5,222 nt of DNA from Lachnospiraceae bacterium (GCA_017473665.1 JAFUKK010000149.1:1-5222), one strand, 5' to 3'; shown: positions 1-5,130, numbered from the stretch's first letter. Notes: generated from the sequence alone by a model not told the origin. Numbers and translations: made by a program.

Positions 1-129
1 GGCACTGATTTTGCCGGTCTTCATCTTAGACAGATTCACATTGGATACGCCCACCTTTTCTGATAATTCATTTAAACTCATTTTCCGGTCCGCCATTACC
101 CGGTCCAGTCGTAATATTATTTTGCCCAT
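1..129 (-). CDS. YozG-like small HTH (XRE family) transcriptional regulator, C-terminus cut by window edge
   Basis: The first 43 codons are present and the rest lies beyond base 1. The visible protein begins MGKIILRLDRVMADRKMS and holds an XRE/Cro-type helix-turn-helix: helix 2 at about residues 18-27 (SLNELSEKVG) and the recognition helix at about 28-40 (VSNVNLSKMKTGK). This matches the small HTH_26/YozG group, usually about 65-75 residues of DNA-binding domain only. The ATG is preceded by CGGAGG-like bases (135-140 on the plus strand) about 5 nt away, which supports this start. It lies 51 nt downstream of the family-typical end of the DUF2975 gene on the same strand and probably shares its transcript. 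DUF2975 and YozG-like genes are commonly neighbours in Firmicutes. By inference it represses its own operon through the dyads at 964-982 and 1021-1039. The family call is firm and the target is inferred. Confidence 0.85.
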   Translation of the reverse strand, partial: MGKIILRLDRVMADRKMSLNELSEKVGVSNVNLSKMKTGKISA

Positions 130-180
130 ATATACCTCCGTACATGTGAGAATACACTCTCTACATAGTCTTAGCGATTA

Positions 181-234
181 TTATAATGTTTCATCAGATT
201 CCTGCTGCAGCACTGCACCATACTTAAAGATTTA
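181..234 (-). other. Premature TAA and in-frame remnant of the DUF2975 C-terminal tail
   Basis: Reading through the TAA at 232-234 in the same frame gives IFKYGAVLQQESDETL and then a second TAA at 181-183. The restored protein would have 235 residues. The tail resembles the family's usual C-terminal end, with a hydrophobic residue, Phe/Lys, Tyr-Gly-Ala, then Leu-Gln-Gln/Glu-Glu-Ser-Asp-Glu-Thr-Leu. The reading frame is intact, so only the stop codon breaks it. The family resemblance comes from recall, not from an alignment. Confidence 0.75.
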
Positions 235-888
235 TACCAGTACCAACACCAGTATAACAGTTAATATTACACCCAGGTCAATAGAGAACATGAAGCTCAA
301 TCGATTAGTAGAAATACTTTCAATAACAGTATCCCAGATAATAGAGAGCAATGCCCAGGGAATCAACGAATATGCCAAATGCTGCATCTTACAAATCACA
401 TTGTGCTCAAAAGGGGAACTGCAATCTCTGAAAGCCTTGCATAATCTGCCCACAAAAAGCAATGTTATAAATGTCATAGCAGTCACCATAAAGGCCATAA
501 GTGCCAACCACGCCAAATCATGCATGGTAAGGGTAATCCCTTCCTCTACCTCTGACATACGAATCACCTGATTCTCTATGCTGACGGTCATGCCGGCCAG
601 TTCCTCATCTGTAGCAAATTCCTGCTTCAGTTCCTCTTCCATCTGAGAATCATCCAGCATTGCCTGCTCCTCTGGGGATACCAAATGTCCTACTACAGAA
701 TAGTCCACATCAACTTCCAGCGTAGGAGTGACGGTGATACTTACCAACTGATCCGGAATCACAAAACAAATCACTGCTCCTGCCAGACAAAATACCATAC
801 CTATAATCACGAATACCTTACATACCAAAGTAAGTATACTGCTTATTTTACCAATCTTATTAATTTTTGTAATCGCCTGTTCTTTCAT
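232..888 (-). CDS. DUF2975-type membrane protein, ended early by an in-frame TAA
   Basis: A 218-residue integral membrane protein. Probable membrane helices lie at about residues 16-44, 124-147, 168-190 and 200-218. An acidic segment (about 46-118) between helices 1 and 2 probably faces outside. The conserved-looking loop CKAFRDCSSPF (150-160) sits between helices 2 and 3. This layout and the linked YozG-like regulator fit DUF2975, whose function is unknown. The ATG has AAAGGAG (897-903) 8 nt upstream. The TAA at 232-234 ends the protein right at the end of helix 4. In the same frame, the next 16 codons (231 down to 184) read IFKYGAVLQQESDETL and then stop at 181-183. That tail is what the family normally has at its C-terminus, so one base change (for example Tyr TAT/TAC to TAA) or a sequencing error probably truncated the gene. 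Whether the short form works is unknown. Confidence 0.8.
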   Translation of the reverse strand: MKEQAITKINKIGKISSILTLVCKVFVIIGMVFCLAGAVICFVIPDQLVSITVTPTLEVDVDYSVVGHLVSPEEQAMLDDSQMEEELKQEFATDEELAGMTVSIENQVIRMSEVEEGITLTMHDLAWLALMAFMVTAMTFITLLFVGRLCKAFRDCSSPFEHNVICKMQHLAYSLIPWALLSIIWDTVIESISTNRLSFMFSIDLGVILTVILVLVLV

Positions 889-963
889 TTCCTAATCTCC
901 TTTAACCTCTCATAATCAAATTGTAATCACTCTTGCAAGAAAACGAACGATAAAAAATAAGTT

Positions 964-982
964 TTTAACGTTTGTCGTTAAA
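964..982. promoter_or_regulatory. Perfect operator-like dyad TTTAACG-N5-CGTTAAA at the transcription start
   Basis: A 7-bp perfect inverted repeat separated by 5 nt lies directly downstream of the -10 box and covers the expected start site of the leftward promoter. A protein bound here would block initiation. The likely binder is the YozG-like regulator of the same operon, by inference from position. A second site with the same arms and spacing lies at 1021-1039. Confidence 0.6.
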
Positions 983-985
983 TGC

Positions 986-1014
986 ACTATAACATTCCAT
1001 TTTTCTTTTGTCAA
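986..1014 (-). promoter_or_regulatory. Sigma-A type promoter of the DUF2975/YozG-like operon
   Basis: On the minus strand TTGACA (1009-1014) is followed after exactly 17 nt by TATAGT (986-991). This is a perfect -35 and a five-of-six -10. Transcription should start near base 979, which leaves a leader of about 90 nt before the ATG. Operator-like dyads sit on both sides of it. Confidence 0.8.
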
Positions 1015-1020
1015 TAGATT

Positions 1021-1039
1021 TTTAACGAAAAACATTAAT
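1021..1039. promoter_or_regulatory. Second operator-like dyad, TTTAACG-N5-CATTAAT, upstream of the -35
   Basis: The left arm is identical to that of the 964-982 site, the spacer is again 5 nt, and the right arm matches at five of seven positions. It begins 57 bp from the first site (about 5.4 helical turns) and lies just outside the -35 box. It looks like a weaker copy of the same site. The surrounding A/T richness lowers its significance. Confidence 0.45.
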
Positions 1040-1127
1040 TTTTTTATTTTATTTTTATTATTCTCCTTTTCCACATTGACAAATCCACCCCCCAATAGCC
1101 TTTTTGCGGAAAACACAGAAGTTATAT

Positions 1128-1156
1128 TTGACCTTTCCTCTGCTACATAATAAAAT
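1128..1156 (+). promoter_or_regulatory. Candidate promoter of the GH9 gene
   Basis: TTGACC (1128-1133) and TAAAAT (1151-1156) are spaced by 17 nt. Each box matches the consensus at five of six positions. The start would fall near 1163, giving a leader of about 55 nt. It is weaker than the leftward promoter in the same gap, but no better rightward pair was found. Confidence 0.55.
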
Positions 1157-1168
1157 AAAATTATAAGG

Positions 1169-1207
1169 TTTTTATCCATAGAAATGGTTCACCAAAAAGG
1201 ATAAGAA
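1169..1207 (+). promoter_or_regulatory. Inverted repeat in the GH9 leader with an inner TGGTTCACCA dyad
   Basis: TTTTTATCC (1169-1177) can pair with GGATAAGAA (1199-1207), eight Watson-Crick pairs plus one G-U. The 21-nt loop contains TGGTTCACCA (1185-1194), a dyad with arms TGGT/ACCA. The right arm reaches into the Shine-Dalgarno stretch (1206-1211). It could be a weak leader hairpin, or the inner dyad could be a repressor site. The stem is mostly A-U, so stability is doubtful. Confidence 0.35.
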
Positions 1208-1218
1208 GGAGATTTCTT

Positions 1219-2934
1219 ATGAAAATTTATGTAAATCAGATGGGGTATCTGCCCGAGAGCACAAAAATGGCACGGCTTACCCAACCCGGTGCAAAGAATG
1301 AAACCATATCTACCACTCCGGGTAAGGTGCAGATTTGTACCAAGGATGGCGTATGCGTTTTAGAGAAGGATGCTGTCTGTTTTGGATGGGATGAGTCCTC
1401 CGGCGACTTTGTGTGGCAGGTAGATTTCTCCGAACTTAGTACTCACGGCACCTATGAAATCAAATGTGGGGAGCAAATCTCCTACCCCTTTTCTGTAGGA
1501 GAACGACTATACAGCAACTTAAATGTACTTCTTTGCAAAATGCTTTATTTCCAGCGTTGCGGTATGGCTTTGGAAGAGCCCTACGCAGGAAAGTTTGCAC
1601 GGGAAACCTGTCATCTGGCACCCTCAGTGCTTTGGACCGAATATGAAAAATGCATGGCCGGTGAAATGGCAGTAGAGGACTTGCAGCACTTTGATATCCG
1701 TGGCGGCTGGCATGATGCGGGAGATTATGGCCGTTACCCCACTGCTGCAGCCTGTGCCCTGGCACATATCCTTTACGCTTACCGTTTTTTCCCGGATGCT
1801 TTTGATACCAGTCTGAATATCCCCGAAAGTGGGAACGACATGCCGGATATTTTGAATGAATGCTTATATGAATTAAAATGGTTATTACAAATGCAGGATA
1901 CTGATGGTGGTGTTTATCACAAACAGTGTACCCTGCGTCATGCCAATTTTGTAATGCCCTGTGAAGATACCAACCAGATGTATCTGTATCCTGTATCTTC
2001 CATGGCGGTAGGCGACTTTACGGCAGTAATGGCTCTGGCCTCCAGAATCTATGCACCCTATGATGCAGCCTTTGCAAAGCAGGCGCTGGATGCGGCGCTC
2101 AAATCCTATGGCTGGTTGCAACAGCACCCTGAGTTCCTTGGATTCCGCAACCCTAAGGAGACCAACACCGGTGAATACGGTGACTCCTCTGACCGGGATG
2201 AGAGAATGTGGGCAGCCATGGAGCTGTATCGTTGTACCGGCGAGGAACACTACCTGTTAGAAGCGCGCAGTTTCTTTGACTCCCTGAAATCCACCACCGA
2301 ATTGGGTTGGGGCGATATCAGCGGTTTTGCCGGATGGGCATTACTGGAGCAGGAGTTAATGAAATCTTGTGACCAAAACTGTGCTAATCATGACGCTACC
2401 CTTTCTGCTTCGGAGCAAACCTTCCGTCAGGCCTATCAAACTGCTTTCCTGCAAGAGGCGGACCGGTTACTGGATACCATCTCCGGTAGTGGCTACGGCG
2501 TGGCCTTGTCCCCTAAGGAATTCTGCTGGGGTAGCAATATGGTAGTGCTGAACCGGGCAATGCTTCTAAGTACCGCATATCTGCTGCAAGCCAAGAAGGA
2601 ATACAAGGATGGAGTAGTACGCCAAATGGATTATATTCTGGGTATGAATGCTGTAGATTACAGCTATGTGACCGGTGTAGGCAGCCGCTCTTTCTGCAAT
2701 CCTCACAATCGTGTAACAGTAGCAGACGGCGTAGAAGAAACCATCCCCGGCTATGTATCCGGCGGTCCCAACGGCAGACCCGCAGATGAAAAAGCAGAGT
2801 GGATGATTCTTCCGGGCACTCCTCCCATGAAATGCTACCTGGATATCTGGGAGTGTTACTCTTTGAATGAAATTACCATTTATTGGAATTCCCCTGCAAT
2901 CTTTGCAGCCGCATTCCTTTCTGTAATAAAATAG
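1219..2934 (+). CDS. Glycoside hydrolase family 9 enzyme, probably cytoplasmic cellodextrinase/endoglucanase
   Basis: A 571-residue enzyme expected to cut beta-1,4-glucosidic bonds in cello-oligosaccharides or related beta-glucans with inversion. Residues 1 to about 93 form a CelD_N-type immunoglobulin-like domain (YVNQMGYLP near the start, ending YPFSVGE). The GH9 (alpha/alpha)6 domain fills about 100-571. Key motifs are GGWHDAGDYG (162-171, with catalytic-base candidates Asp166 and Asp169), IPESGNDMPDILNE (201-214), DRDERMWAAMELY (325-337), SYVTGVGS (482-489), PHNR (495-498) and NEITIYWNSP (550-559, acid Glu551). All expected catalytic positions are present. There is no signal peptide, dockerin or carbohydrate-binding module, and cysteines are frequent, which points to the cytoplasm as in the Butyrivibrio cellodextrinase group. 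AAGGAG (1206-1211) lies 7 nt before the ATG. The gene is monocistronic, with a terminator 9 nt after the stop. Exact substrate is inferred. Confidence 0.93.
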   Translation: MKIYVNQMGYLPESTKMARLTQPGAKNETISTTPGKVQICTKDGVCVLEKDAVCFGWDESSGDFVWQVDFSELSTHGTYEIKCGEQISYPFSVGERLYSNLNVLLCKMLYFQRCGMALEEPYAGKFARETCHLAPSVLWTEYEKCMAGEMAVEDLQHFDIRGGWHDAGDYGRYPTAAACALAHILYAYRFFPDAFDTSLNIPESGNDMPDILNECLYELKWLLQMQDTDGGVYHKQCTLRHANFVMPCEDTNQMYLYPVSSMAVGDFTAVMALASRIYAPYDAAFAKQALDAALKSYGWLQQHPEFLGFRNPKETNTGEYGDSSDRDERMWAAMELYRCTGEEHYLLEARSFFDSLKSTTELGWGDISGFAGWALLEQELMKSCDQNCANHDATLSASEQTFRQAYQTAFLQEADRLLDTISGSGYGVALSPKEFCWGSNMVVLNRAMLLSTAYLLQAKKEYKDGVVRQMDYILGMNAVDYSYVTGVGSRSFCNPHNRVTVADGVEETIPGYVSGGPNGRPADEKAEWMILPGTPPMKCYLDIWECYSLNEITIYWNSPAIFAAAFLSVIK

Positions 2935-2943
2935 TACATTACA

Positions 2944-2983
2944 AACTCCCGCCTATGATTACCATAGACGGGAGTTCTTTTTT
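2944..2983 (+). terminator. Rho-independent terminator of the GH9 gene, possibly bidirectional
   Basis: Two 14-nt arms (2944-2957 and 2963-2976) starting AACTCCCG pair around a 5-nt loop with one C/A mismatch (2952/2968), followed by C and six T (2978-2983). It starts 9 nt after the GH9 stop codon. On the minus strand the mismatch becomes a U-G pair, but the following tail is only moderately T-rich, so it may also help end the leftward four-gene transcript. Confidence 0.9.
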
Positions 2984-3028
2984 GCTTTATTTCATTTTTC
3001 TCTCCCGGACCGATGCATTTTCCAGATC

Positions 3029-3223
3029 CTACTCTTCTCCAAAAATCTCATCCAGCGTTTTGCCCAATACCTTACAAATCGCTCTGCATAGATTGATGGT
3101 AGGGTTGTAGTCGCCTTTTTCAATGGCATTGATGGTCTGTCTGGATACCCCTACCTGGTCTGCCAGCTGCTGCTGGGACAAATCCAGCGCCGCCCGGGCA
3201 GATTTCATTTTCAGATTCTTCAT
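3029..3223 (-). CDS. Small XRE-family HTH transcriptional regulator (64 residues)
   Basis: A stand-alone DNA-binding domain starting MKNLKMKSARAALDLS. The helix-turn-helix has helix 2 at about 15-25 (LSQQQLADQVG) and the recognition helix at about 26-37 (VSRQTINAIEKG). The family-typical stretch YNPTINLCRAIC (39-50) follows, then a Leu-Asp-Glu-Ile-Phe end. The length is normal for this compact group, which is widespread in Firmicutes and usually sits beside small membrane proteins. It starts 2 nt after the stop of the 349-residue membrane gene. AAAGGA (3233-3238), inside the end of that gene, is the likely ribosome binding site, so translation is probably coupled. It is the last gene of a four-gene operon and by inference represses the promoter at 4960-4988. 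No ligand-binding domain is present, so how its activity would be changed is not visible. Confidence 0.93.
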   Translation of the reverse strand: MKNLKMKSARAALDLSQQQLADQVGVSRQTINAIEKGDYNPTINLCRAICKVLGKTLDEIFGEE

Positions 3224-3225
3224 CC

Positions 3226-4275
3226 CTACTCATCCTTTCCGTCCTTCAGGACCTTTTTAGCCAATAGTGCAACTGCAATAATTACAAACATAATACCCAC
3301 TAATAAATTCATACCGGAATAAGGCTGGGATACAATATGTTCAGCAGCGTTTGCAGATATACTTTTTACAATTCCACCAATCCCTAAACCTAAATTAATC
3401 AATCCTGCTGCAATGAAAATCACCACCAGCATAGTCCGGTTCTCATTCAGGGCAAAATAGGCATCATTCCAAATGCAGTAACAGATACATACCACCATGC
3501 CTACTACCAGAATCACTCCCAGCTGGTTTTCTGCAAGCCAGGGAGAAATCATATCCATACCACCTAAAATGTAAAGCACAAAAAGGCTGATTAGCATTGC
3601 AAAGAAGCCGTACTTGAATCCTCTGCCCCGTAATAGCTCCTGACGTTCGTCAAATTTGCAGCGAGTATCTTCCCCCTTTTTGGTGACAGTCAAAAGCAAT
3701 ACCACCAACATCAGCCCTAAGAGCAGACCTAATACCATCCCTACCGTAAGAGGTGCATCCTTTTCCATCCACCGGAATTCATAGATCATATTCCAGGTAC
3801 CGTTCTGAGCGTATTCATAGGGGTCTTCCTCTTCATAGGGAACATCCATTTCTTCCCTTACTACATCATACTCCTTAAAAAAGGTTTTTACAGCTTCTGG
3901 ACTGGTAAGAAAACAAAACTGTACGGTATAAGTACCTTCCTGCAGCTCCACCTCACCTTGGGACATGGTCATAGACTCTGCGGTAAATGCATTCACCAGC
4001 TCTCCGGCTTCATTCAGTATCCGGCATCCGGTCAATAATCCGGGCTTTTCCGCCTCCCATCCGGCGTACATACTGTAAGTATCCGTATCCGGAATCTCTA
4101 TCTCATACTCCAACTGTCCCGGCACTGCTACACCATCTGTTATCGTCACCTTTATGGCAGGGTTCAAATCGATGGTGGGCACCTTCAACACCCCGGCTAC
4201 AAATAATAGGGAAACCCCAATCATAGCTGCCATTGCCACCACTGTGGCTAAAATAATCTTATTTTTCTTGCTCAT
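3226..4275 (-). CDS. Six-helix membrane protein with large N-terminal outside domain and DERQ motif
   Basis: A 349-residue protein of unknown function. Residues 7-29 form a membrane anchor (or uncleaved signal). Residues 30-174 form an acidic, beta-rich-looking domain probably outside the cell, ending in a Glu/Asp/Tyr-rich stretch (145-155). Membrane helices follow at about 176-197, 220-240, 252-270, 280-302 and 321-341. Between helices 2 and 3, on the probable inner side, KFDERQELLRGRGFKYGFF (207-225) matches a motif common in small Firmicute membrane proteins linked to XRE regulators. The reading frame is open back to 4458, but GGGAGG (4284-4289) fits the ATG at 4273-4275 (MSKKNK). The longer form would overlap the upstream gene by 166 nt and begin with a hydrophilic, unconvincing segment. 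It lies 17 nt after the 147-residue gene. A role as a sensor or transporter-like partner of the regulator is only a guess. Confidence 0.85.
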   Translation of the reverse strand: MSKKNKIILATVVAMAAMIGVSLLFVAGVLKVPTIDLNPAIKVTITDGVAVPGQLEYEIEIPDTDTYSMYAGWEAEKPGLLTGCRILNEAGELVNAFTAESMTMSQGEVELQEGTYTVQFCFLTSPEAVKTFFKEYDVVREEMDVPYEEEDPYEYAQNGTWNMIYEFRWMEKDAPLTVGMVLGLLLGLMLVVLLLTVTKKGEDTRCKFDERQELLRGRGFKYGFFAMLISLFVLYILGGMDMISPWLAENQLGVILVVGMVVCICYCIWNDAYFALNENRTMLVVIFIAAGLINLGLGIGGIVKSISANAAEHIVSQPYSGMNLLVGIMFVIIAVALLAKKVLKDGKDE

Positions 4276-4283
4276 TTCTCTTT

Positions 4284-4289
4284 CCTCCC
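4284..4289 (-). promoter_or_regulatory. Ribosome binding site that sets the start of the 349-residue membrane protein
   Basis: GGGAGG on the minus strand is 8 nt from the ATG at 4273-4275. It selects the MSKKNK start over the much longer open frame and lies in the 17-nt gap after the preceding gene's stop, plus the first bases around it. Confidence 0.8.
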
Positions 4290-4292
4290 TAT

Positions 4293-4736
4293 TTACTCTT
4301 GAAAAGTATTCTCTTTGTCCGCATTTTCCACGGATATATCCACATCTTCTTGCTTCGATTCTTTCTCCGGATTTTTGGAATTTTCTTTTTGTATATTTTG
4401 CAAAGACATGGGCATTACTATGGCCCACAAAAAACCTATACTCAATCCGAATAACCAATTATCCATGGACATACCAAAACATATACCCATGCCTATACCA
4501 AACATGACGCCTATCAATGCATTATTTCCATTCCCCTTGGACTCACCCTCTTGGGATACTTCCGCCTCTTCAATGGTAAGCAGCTCCTTAACCGATTGCT
4601 TCTTCCGGTCTTGCTGCCCTTTCCCTTTTCCCCAGCGTGCTGCCACCAGTGCTACAGCAATGCCAAGAATTACAAAACCAATGGCTCCTGCTATAAAATC
4701 CACCACTACACTGAAATCAATTCCATTCATGTCCAT
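4293..4736 (-). CDS. 147-residue three-helix membrane protein of unknown function
   Basis: I do not recognise the family. Helix 1 is at about residues 8-33, followed by a basic, charged segment (35-50) and an acidic linker (51-70). A glycine-spaced helical pair lies at about 73-89 (GVMFGIGMGICFG) and 93-111 (WLFGLSIGFLWAIVM). The last 35 residues are a charged, Lys/Glu/Asp-rich tail. The positive residues after helix 1 suggest the N-terminus is outside and the linker inside. The small-residue spacing in helix 2 suggests tight packing or self-association. The start at 4734-4736 has AAGGAG (4743-4748) 6 nt away. An ATG two codons later is less well placed. The start lies 3 nt after the stop of the 62-residue gene, whose last codons carry this ribosome binding site, so the two are probably translationally coupled. 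Confidence 0.8.
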   Translation of the reverse strand: MDMNGIDFSVVVDFIAGAIGFVILGIAVALVAARWGKGKGQQDRKKQSVKELLTIEEAEVSQEGESKGNGNNALIGVMFGIGMGICFGMSMDNWLFGLSIGFLWAIVMPMSLQNIQKENSKNPEKESKQEDVDISVENADKENTFQE

Positions 4737-4739
4737 ATA

Positions 4740-4928
4740 TTACTCCTTTTCCTTTCTGTCCCTCCACAAGCGGACTGCACAAAATGAATTTAATCCCATC
4801 AAAATCAGCATGGTGATGCCATTGGTCCGTACTGCCCAATCAGGCAATGTCACTATCGCAAAATGAATAAAACAGATAATTGCTGTAAGCAACACACCAA
4901 GTCTTGCAAACAAATATAATCTCTCCAT
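4740..4928 (-). CDS. 62-residue two-helix membrane protein of unknown function
   Basis: A very small protein beginning MERLYLFARLGVLL, with helices at about 8-27 and 36-54 joined by a short turn (LPDWAVRTNG) and ending in a strongly basic tail (RLWRDRKEKE), probably cytoplasmic. The frame is open back to an ATG at 4986-4988, but that codon falls in the -35 box of the operon promoter, and GGAGGG (4936-4941) lies 7 nt before the ATG at 4926-4928. The shorter start is therefore chosen. It is the first gene of the four-gene operon. I do not recognise the family. It may be a small partner or accessory subunit of the larger membrane proteins downstream, by inference from tight spacing. Confidence 0.75.
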   Translation of the reverse strand: MERLYLFARLGVLLTAIICFIHFAIVTLPDWAVRTNGITMLILMGLNSFCAVRLWRDRKEKE

Positions 4929-4935
4929 ATGTATT

Positions 4936-4941
4936 CCCTCC
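4936..4941 (-). promoter_or_regulatory. Ribosome binding site that sets the start of the 62-residue protein
   Basis: GGAGGG on the minus strand lies 7 nt from the ATG at 4926-4928. Together with the promoter just upstream it excludes the longer open frame starting at 4988. Confidence 0.8.
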
Positions 4942-4959
4942 TGCTCCTCTTGTAAGGCT

Positions 4960-4988
4960 ATCATATTCCATGGATTGCATTTTGTCAA
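4960..4988 (-). promoter_or_regulatory. Promoter of the four-gene membrane protein/regulator operon
   Basis: On the minus strand TTGACA (4983-4988) and TATGAT (4960-4965) are spaced by 17 nt. The start should be near 4953, leaving a leader of about 25 nt before the first ATG. The region upstream of the -35 is A/T-rich like an UP element. The spacer holds the 8-bp palindrome TCCATGGA (4967-4974), which could be a repressor site. Confidence 0.8.
4967..4974. promoter_or_regulatory. Palindrome TCCATGGA in the promoter spacer, possible operator
   Basis: The perfect 8-bp palindrome lies between the -35 and -10 boxes, where a bound XRE-type repressor would exclude RNA polymerase. The symmetry breaks at the next base and resumes at the one after. 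The same 8 bases also occur inside a coding region near 4464, so chance is possible. Confidence 0.3.
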
Positions 4989-5055
4989 CTATATTTTACA
5001 TAAAGTTTTGTATTTTTTTCTTTTTGCCATTTATAGTCTGATAACCGCACACCAA

Positions 5056-5068
5056 AGTATGCCATACT
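5056..5068. repeat. Perfect inverted repeat AGTATG-C-CATACT
   Basis: A 13-bp perfect dyad with a single central base lies in the gap between the GNAT gene's terminator and the four-gene operon, about 68 bp upstream of the operon's -35 box. It could be a protein-binding site. No second copy was noticed in the window. Confidence 0.35.
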
Positions 5069-5086
5069 CATCCGCTGATTGCATGC

Positions 5087-5116
5087 AAAAAAGAGGTGGC
5101 ATAATTACCACCTCTT
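5087..5116 (-). terminator. Rho-independent terminator of the GNAT gene
   Basis: On the minus strand a perfect 9-bp stem (AAGAGGTGG with CCACCTCTT, arms at 5108-5116 and 5091-5099) closes an 8-nt loop and runs into six T (5087-5092, the first two in the stem). It begins 15 nt after the GNAT stop codon. The palindrome TTGCATGCAA (5079-5088) follows directly. Confidence 0.85.
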
Positions 5117-5130
5117 AAACCACGATATTA

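Larger units (their letters stand above)
889..1218. other. 330-bp divergent intergenic region, AT-rich, with promoters for both neighbours
   Basis: This stretch lies between the DUF2975 gene (leftward) and the GH9 gene (rightward) and has no convincing gene. It holds a near-perfect leftward promoter, two TTTAACG-type dyads flanking it, a plausible rightward promoter, and a rightward leader with dyad symmetry next to the GH9 ribosome binding site. The middle (about 1028-1075) is almost pure A/T. A run of six C at 1088-1093 has no recognised role. Confidence 0.8.

Noticed and set aside
11..571. 186-codon open frame on the plus strand
   Set aside because: It is antisense to the YozG-like and DUF2975 genes, has Ser/Thr/Ile-rich low-information composition, no ribosome binding site and no recognisable motif.
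1076..1081. TTGACA on the plus strand as the GH9 -35 box
   Set aside because: No acceptable -10 box lies 16-18 nt downstream (the sequence there is CCTTTT). The TTGACC/TAAAAT pair further on fits better.
1088..1093. Run of six C as a possible slippage or phase-variation tract
   Set aside because: It is short, lies far from the promoter boxes and start codons, and does not sit within a coding frame, so there is no support for a switching role.
916..1179. 87-codon open frame on the minus strand in the divergent gap
   Set aside because: It contains the strong leftward promoter and both dyads, has no ribosome binding site before its ATG, and its Lys/Asn/Ile-rich composition simply reflects A/T-rich non-coding DNA.
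4276..4458. N-terminal extension of the 349-residue membrane protein
   Set aside because: It would overlap the upstream gene by over 150 nt, lacks a ribosome binding site at its ATG, and a strong one precedes the MSKKNK start.
4315..4866. 183-codon open frame on the plus strand
   Set aside because: It is antisense to the 147- and 62-residue genes, Ser/Pro-rich, without a ribosome binding site or known motif.
4929..4988. 20-residue N-terminal extension of the 62-residue protein
   Set aside because: Its ATG lies in the -35 box of the operon promoter, and the inner ATG has a well-placed GGAGGG.
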